NCBI GenBank assembly: GCA_016932235.1
Contig: JAFGDF010000315.1
Span: 1-8,066, forward strand
Origin: Deltaproteobacteria bacterium
GTDB lineage: Bacteria; Desulfobacterota; DSM-4660; Desulfatiglandales; HGW-15
Direction of reading: 5' to 3'
Length of the DNA stretch: 8,066 nucleotides
The notes under the pieces are model-generated. The model was not told where the DNA came from. It ran no database searches and saw only the letters and a list, made by a program, of their open reading frames with translations. The first letter of the stretch is position 1, and the number at the start of each line of letters is the position of its first letter. The position numbers and the translations under genes were made by a program. Below are positions 7,054 to 8,066 of the stretch, in pieces.

Positions 7054-8066
7054 ATGAATGTGACGAGACAGCTTGCCCAATATATTACCGAGATTCGCTA
7101 TAACGATTTTAACAATGAGGTTATTGAAAAAGCTAAAGGCCTGATCCTGGACCAATTGGGTTGCCAGCTAGCGTTTGCTAATATGCCCTGGAGTAAAGGA
7201 ATCTACCAGTATGTTTGCAGCAAAAAGTATGTAGGAGGAGAATCGACAGTTACCTATTATGGTCTCAAAACATCCGCGGAAGACGCAGCTTTTGCCAATG
7301 CCACTTTTGGTCACGGATTTGAAATGGATGATGCAGAATCACTTACAGCCAGCCACCCTGGAGTAGTGGTAATTCCTCCCGCTTTAGCAATAGGCGAGCA
7401 ACAGACCATATCGGGTAAGGATTTTATTACAGCTATTATTGCCGGATATGATATCATGCTAAGGATCGGATTAGCCTCCAGAATTATGATGAGCCGGGGT
7501 TTTGATACCACACCCACAAATGGGACCTTTGGTGCAACCGCAGCGGTGGGAAAGATACTGAAATTCAACCCCGATATAATGCTCAACGCTCTGGCAATTG
7601 CAGCTGATCTATCTTGCGGCACTTCAGAGTTTAGCAATGCAGGTGGATCGGTTAAACGCCTGCATGCAGGATTCCCCGCGCAAGCCGGGATTAAAGCAGC
7701 TTTACTGGCGCAGTATGGAATATCAGGACCGCTAACCGCTATTGAAGGCAAAAGAGGATTCTGTCAGGCATTTGCTGGTGTAAATGAGGTTGATGAAATT
7801 ACGACAGGGCTAGGAAAAGATTACAAGATTATGCTGACAGGGAACAAACCATATTGCTGTTGTGCAGCCCAACATACCGTAATTGATGCTACTGACAAGA
7901 TATCTAAAGAGCATGCTATTGAACCAGACAATGTTGCTGAGATAATAGTGGAACAGAGGCCAAGGGAGGTAGGAGCCGTTGGTGCCATCGTGGAAACTCC
8001 GGATATTGTTTCCGCCCAGTTCAGCGGACGGTTCGGAGTGGCATTAAGATTGGTCAAAGGAAGCAA
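7054..8066 (+). CDS. MmgE/PrpD-family protein (partial, runs off the right edge)
   Basis: The frame is open to the window edge, giving about 337 residues of a family that is usually around 450. The family includes 2-methylcitrate dehydratase (PrpD) and cis-aconitate decarboxylase; these are cytoplasmic, cofactor-independent lyases. Family landmarks are present: FANATFGHGFEMDDAE (about 80-95), SHPGVVVIPPALA (100-112), GYDIMLRIG, RGFDTTPTNGTFGATAAVGK (148-167), a conserved Lys in GGSVKRLHAG (K201), and PYCCCAAQH. The start is uncertain. ATG at 7054 has GGAGA about ten bases upstream; ATG at 7045 is also in frame but too close to it. A stronger AGGAG (6998-7002) precedes an in-frame ATA at 7009. 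The specific reaction cannot be named: several positions that matter in cis-aconitate decarboxylase differ here. The gene follows the hydrolase pseudogene after about 80 bases and may be cargo of the element or old flanking DNA. Confidence 0.9.
   Translation, partial: MNVTRQLAQYITEIRYNDFNNEVIEKAKGLILDQLGCQLAFANMPWSKGIYQYVCSKKYVGGESTVTYYGLKTSAEDAAFANATFGHGFEMDDAESLTASHPGVVVIPPALAIGEQQTISGKDFITAIIAGYDIMLRIGLASRIMMSRGFDTTPTNGTFGATAAVGKILKFNPDIMLNALAIAADLSCGTSEFSNAGGSVKRLHAGFPAQAGIKAALLAQYGISGPLTAIEGKRGFCQAFAGVNEVDEITTGLGKDYKIMLTGNKPYCCCAAQHTVIDATDKISKEHAIEPDNVAEIIVEQRPREVGAVGAIVETPDIVSAQFSGRFGVALRLVKGS

Noticed and set aside
6981..7103. A 40-codon plus-strand frame beginning MDFSNLGEQYK that overlaps the MmgE/PrpD start.
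   Set aside because: It has no ribosome site, overlaps a well-supported gene out of frame and has no recognisable motif.
6832..7751. Long minus-strand frames opposite the MBL fragment and the MmgE/PrpD gene.
   Set aside because: They are antisense to clear family matches and show no family features of their own.

Overview
The window looks like a chromosomal segment of a mesophilic anaerobic bacterium, most likely of the former Deltaproteobacteria (Desulfobacterota). That assignment is inference. It rests on the style of the IS91-family transposase remnant, the tandem-domain universal stress protein, the MmgE/PrpD gene and the compact PyrF, all of which I associate with that group from general knowledge. 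No ribosomal RNA or other phylogenetic marker is present to prove it.

Left half (about 1-4310), ordinary chromosome. A pyrF gene (minus strand, 170-904) completes UMP biosynthesis. A large exported protein of about 697 residues and unknown function (plus strand, 1210-3303) is divergent from it, with plausible promoters for both directions in the AT-rich gap near 1008-1051. A tandem UspA-type stress protein (minus strand, 3377-4309, GTG start) is convergent with the exported protein.

Centre (4534-6440), a decayed integration site. An intact tRNA-Thr(CGT) gene is followed 14 bp past its 3' end by a phage/island-type tyrosine integrase reading back towards it, the usual layout of an element integrated into a tRNA gene. 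The integrase keeps its whole catalytic set but has lost its 5' end. At about 5520-5541 its frame gives way to a remnant of an IS91-family (HUH/Y2) transposase on the plus strand. That remnant is itself missing its N-terminus and, judged against the family as I remember it, an internal block of roughly 60 residues. Both are probably dead.

Right end (6440-8066), cargo or old flanking DNA. A 5'-truncated metallo-beta-lactamase-fold gene also carries what looks like a one-base deletion in a T run near its 3' end. It is followed by the first ~337 codons of an MmgE/PrpD-family protein, which is open to the window edge.

I see no CRISPR array, toxin-antitoxin pair, defence cassette or clear new multi-gene system. 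The most unusual items are the unrecognised exported protein, the nested decay of integrase, IS and hydrolase, and the MmgE/PrpD protein whose active-site-region residues differ from those I recall for cis-aconitate decarboxylase.
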